Shown here one piece after another: positions 61,642 to 64,000 of a DNA stretch of 64,000 bases. The DNA lies in contig JAFAFR010000003.1 in NCBI GenBank assembly GCA_023423405.1, positions 150,993 through 214,992 of the forward strand, written 5' to 3'. The notes beneath the pieces are model-generated. The model was not told the DNA's origin, did no database searches, and saw nothing but the letters and a program-made list of their open reading frames with translations. The DNA is from Bacteroidota bacterium. Its GTDB lineage: Bacteria; Bacteroidota; Bacteroidia; Chitinophagales; Chitinophagaceae. The position numbers were made by a program, and so were the translations under genes. Every line of letters starts with the position of its first letter. Position 1 is the first letter of the stretch.

Positions 61642-62550
61642 TCAGTTTTCTCTGTTGCAGCCATCAACAGCAGATAGCCGTGTATCCTGATTTTCCAATA
61701 AGGAAGCCGGGCGTCTGTCGTCGACCACCATTGTATGGGAAAGGACATCGTGCCACCCCTTCTCACCAAATACATAAGACAAGGAATCAAATGGAATGAG
61801 CCGGCATAAGGTTCTGATAAATATATCTTTCATCGACGGCTTTCCGCCATTTCCTGCCACCACAACAGTAGTCGTTGCAAACTTTGCCGGTGATTTGCTG
61901 AAAAAATATTCGAACAAAAAATAATAGGCGAAATACAGTACAAAATAATAAACTCCCAACCAGTTAGATCCCTCCTCCGGAAGATCAATGCCCATCCAGT
62001 CGAAAACGAAAGCATGCGCCATTATGATAAGGTGAAAAATAATCGTATCTGCGATCAGGTTGGATAGCCGGGTTCCTTTGCCTACGGGCTTCCGGACAGG
62101 TCTTTGTGTCACTGTATTCAGTTGGCCGTTTAAGATCTCTTCAACGGATGCCTCATCCACTCTTAACCACCTCAAAATCTCTCTTGCTCTTGCATTATTA
62201 CTCATCCTGGCTTTGTCAAATTCATCCATAAGACCACTTACCCAAAGCCGCTCATTGACCGTCATTCCAGACAACCCGGCTATTTTTTGAATGCCGCTGA
62301 ATGTTTGTTCATCCAGAAGTTTGTGATAGATGTACTCGCAGGCTTCATTTTCAGTTGTAAATATCCTTATCGAATGCTTTTCGCCGCGTTCTTTGCAATA
62401 TGTTTCATACTCGACAGCATACCGGCCTTTTTTTAACACCAACCCAATCTTTTCATTGTCGTCTGCTGAACCATACAGTCCTTGGAGATAATACTTATCC
62501 TCACCAATTCCTTCTTCTTTTAACCGTTGGTATAGTTCTGAAATTGTCAT
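61642..62550 (-). CDS. RDD-family membrane protein
   Basis: From the ATG at 62550 the product is 302 residues. About 150 residues are soluble: MTISELYQRLKEEGIGEDKY and HSIRIFTTENEACEYIYHKL. The RDD domain follows, with RLSNLIADTIIF, a second helix pair and RTLCRLIPFDSLSYVFG, GWHDVLSHTMVV. RDD proteins are membrane proteins of mostly unknown transport role. A start at 62598 is open but less likely. Confidence 0.85.
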   Translation of the reverse strand: MTISELYQRLKEEGIGEDKYYLQGLYGSADDNEKIGLVLKKGRYAVEYETYCKERGEKHSIRIFTTENEACEYIYHKLLDEQTFSGIQKIAGLSGMTVNERLWVSGLMDEFDKARMSNNARAREILRWLRVDEASVEEILNGQLNTVTQRPVRKPVGKGTRLSNLIADTIIFHLIIMAHAFVFDWMGIDLPEEGSNWLGVYYFVLYFAYYFLFEYFFSKSPAKFATTTVVVAGNGGKPSMKDIFIRTLCRLIPFDSLSYVFGEKGWHDVLSHTMVVDDRRPASLLENQDTRLSAVDGCNREN

Positions 62551-62782
62551 TCTAACATGTAATCTGGAATTGCCTTTTTCAATACTTCGCCACCTCATCC
62601 ACAGGCTGGCGCATGGCAGGGTTTTGGGGCAACAATAACCGGGATAATGATAGTAAAAATTTCTGATTGCTTTACTTCGAAAAATACGGAGCCTAAAGGC
62701 TGCTGGAAAGTGAAAGATGTTGGAGAGCGGCGCGACCGATCATGAAAAACCAACAACTACCCAACTGTGCCCCGAAGCCGTC

Positions 62783-62896
62783 AACAGGCCGTGAACAGGC
62801 AAGAAACACCAAAGAAAACGCAAAGAATCCGGCAAGAGCGCGGCTCGCCCAACTATACAAACGCTATACAACGAGTATAGAAACACTATCGTAAAT
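62783..62896. repeat. degenerate 11-bp tandem repeats, arrays 1 and 2
   Basis: Units of 11 bases follow each other at 62783-62837: AACAGGCCGTG, AACAGGCAAGA, AACACCAAAGA, AAACGCAAAGA, ATCCGGCAAGA. A second set at 62853-62896 reads CTATACAAACG, CTATACAACGA, GTATAGAAACA, CTATCGTAAAT. Neighbouring units share six to nine positions. Confidence 0.6.
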
Positions 62897-63137
62897 GACC
62901 GTCTGCGCCGCAAAAACGACCGCCTGCGACAAACCCGAAACGCTTCCGGTTTTTTGTTGTAACCTTATCACCGTAACAGTGATCCATAACCTAAAAGAAA
63001 ACCCATGAAAATGAACCTCCTTCTCCGGGCCCGGGAGCCTCCAGCCTGATTCCCCCCCAACTGCAAACCGTTCTTTGACATATTGGAAAACAAACAACGC
63101 AAACCGCCATCTATATGCGCTCCATGCGCCATCGATG

Positions 63138-63236
63138 TGCAGGCCGCGTGCAGGAATTCTGCAGGAAACCTGCTGGACAAGTGCTGGAAATCTGCTGGAA
63201 ATCTGCTGAAGCGGTGCCGGAAAACTGCCGGCGCCG
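63138..63236. repeat. 11-bp tandem repeat, nine units
   Basis: Nine consecutive units start with TGC: TGCAGGCCGCG, TGCAGGAATTC, TGCAGGAAACC, TGCTGGACAAG, TGCTGGAAATC (twice), TGCTGAAGCGG, TGCCGGAAAAC, TGCCGGCGCCG. The period is one helical turn of DNA, and units drift in base composition along the array. Three units make a 33-base period that stays in one reading frame. Confidence 0.85.
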
Positions 63237-63331
63237 TACCCGGCCGGGCGACCAGGGTAACCAAAAAATTAGTCCTGATAAAATATCCGGGACCCATCCG
63301 CGTTCTTAGGAAAATTCAAACTAAACCTACT

Positions 63332-63847
63332 ATGATTCTGAAAACTTCACTGCTTTCTGCATTCGCATTTGTACTGGCACTGACATCAAAAGCAGACACC
63401 ATTTACAAACACAATGGCGAAACCATCAATTGCAAAGTATTGTCAGTGGAAAATGGCCTTGTGAAATTCGTTTACAATGGTGAAACAGCCAGTCACGAAC
63501 TGGGCAAATTTTCAATCAGCAAAATCATCTACGATTCGGGAAGAGAAGAAATCATATCGGAAAGAATCGCCCTGCCGCAAAAAGACGCAGAAGAGTCTGT
63601 GATCATCACCCTCAATCCCAATGAAGTGGTCGGATTAAAACAAGTGGAAGAAATACGCTCCAATTCAAACAATGATTTCAATTTCCTGGGATCAAAAGGG
63701 CTGGACAAAAAAGCAACCCGCAAACTGAGAAAGGCCGCCGCCAACAAAAATGCGTTCATCGTTTTTCTTACCGGCGACCAGGCAAAATCAGGAAGCGTTT
63801 TTTCTTCGGCATCGAATACCAAAAGAGGAATCTGCTATACCTATTAA
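63332..63847 (+). CDS. small exported protein of unknown function
   Basis: From the ATG at 63332 the product is 171 residues with a clear signal peptide (residues 1-22, ending LTSKAD). The first mature part reads TIYKHNGETINCKVLSVENG with GLVKFVYNGE and KFSISKIIYDSGREE, a small beta-barrel pattern seen in exported Bacteroidota proteins that sense or line the envelope; no function is known. The frame remains open upstream to 63083 through the repeat array, but the signal peptide fixes the start. Confidence 0.82.
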   Translation: MILKTSLLSAFAFVLALTSKADTIYKHNGETINCKVLSVENGLVKFVYNGETASHELGKFSISKIIYDSGREEIISERIALPQKDAEESVIITLNPNEVVGLKQVEEIRSNSNNDFNFLGSKGLDKKATRKLRKAAANKNAFIVFLTGDQAKSGSVFSSASNTKRGICYTY

Positions 63848-64000
63848 GACCCGCACCAACCAACACCAAACCCCAAACTATTGCTGTCCGGTAAAAATCC
63901 GGGGGCGTTGTTTTAGATAAGTGGCTATTGAGTTTGTCAGGTTAAAAGCGTGGTTTATTGGATTGCAAGCCCCCTATGGCGGAAAACGCAGAAAATACTG
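63848..64000. other. right-end intergenic sequence
   Basis: The last 153 bases hold no recognisable gene start. CCGGTAAAAATCCGG near 63891-63905 can form a short hairpin. The segment could be the outer part of an insertion sequence or of a gene beyond the edge; this cannot be decided from what is visible. Confidence 0.4.

Larger units (their letters stand above)
62551..63331. other. 780-bp gene-free region rich in 11-bp tandem repeats
   Basis: No convincing gene occurs on either strand. Short frames exist but lack family features. Most of the interval 62783-63236 is made of degenerate direct repeats with an 11-base period, listed separately. The stretch between 62930 and 63137 is AT-richer, with TTTTTTGTTG and a TTGACATATTGG that may be promoter-like for the exported protein gene at 63332. 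Confidence 0.6.

Noticed and set aside
62894..63004. Short Cys-rich plus-strand frame (about 36 codons)
   Set aside because: There is no ribosome binding site or family resemblance, and it lies within repeat-rich noncoding DNA.
63083..63331. N-terminal extension of the 63332 gene through the 11-bp repeats
   Set aside because: It would bury the signal peptide inside the protein; the frame is open because 33 is a multiple of three and the repeats lack stops.
63881..64000. Possible terminal inverted repeat of an IS4-like element
   Set aside because: Only one candidate end is visible and the transposase, if any, lies outside the window.

Overview
The window is chromosomal DNA of a Bacteroidota bacterium, most likely of the Chitinophagaceae type (inferred from protein style; no rRNA is present). 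Signs of this are a SusC/SusD pair, promoters of the TAnnTTTG type, a lipoprotein with a Fibrobacter paralogous domain, a DUF4293 membrane protein, a two-component propeller sensor kinase and an AGE-type NanE. Genes are dense on both strands. No rRNA, CRISPR array, prophage or complete insertion sequence was seen.

Layout. 1-8.2 kb: a large FAD/Fe-S dehydrogenase cut by the left edge, a heme/VCBS-repeat protein, a secreted endonuclease/phosphatase-family protein, a FISUMP lipoprotein flanked by two identical 20-bp palindromes, and a four-gene cluster ending in a NarL-type kinase/regulator pair. 8.2-18.5 kb: membrane proteins, an orphan FtsX-type permease, an internally deleted GH16 protein, a SMUG2-like glycosylase, a four-gene run ending in two SDR proteins, and a tandem pair of paralogous regulators. 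18.7-21.5 kb: B12-independent methionine synthase metE behind a cobalamin riboswitch.

21.5-37.5 kb is the centrepiece: a sialoglycan utilisation locus. A divergent FadR-type GntR regulator faces a promoter whose start region holds a perfect FadR-style operator. Then come SusC, SusD, sialate lyase, a Kelch mutarotase-like protein, an MFS transporter, a sialidase, an N-acylglucosamine 2-epimerase and a 1340-residue enzyme joining a sialate O-acetylesterase, a GDSL/SGNH esterase and a GH20 hexosaminidase. Together these would de-O-acetylate and release sialic acid, trim the exposed amino sugar, import sialic acid and convert it through ManNAc to GlcNAc. Kinase and deacetylase/deaminase steps are not encoded here.

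37.5-51.7 kb is mostly housekeeping: tRNA-Ser(GCT), dnaA, a 5'-nucleotidase split into two proteins, an FAD-dependent dehydrogenase, a NatAB-like ABC exporter, a coiled-coil exported protein behind two palindromic operator-like sites, a nitronate monooxygenase-like protein, a sugar nucleotidyltransferase, glyA and a sulfatase. 51.7-64 kb is accessory: an RHS/YD-repeat relic, a two-gene cassette of unknown function (a 939-residue protein with a Cys cluster, then a putative His/Cys-dyad caspase-fold protein), HxlR with a DsbA-like protein, a rifampin ADP-ribosyltransferase (arr), a large propeller sensor kinase, a methyltransferase, an RDD protein, and a 780-bp gene-free stretch with 11-bp tandem repeats before a small exported protein.
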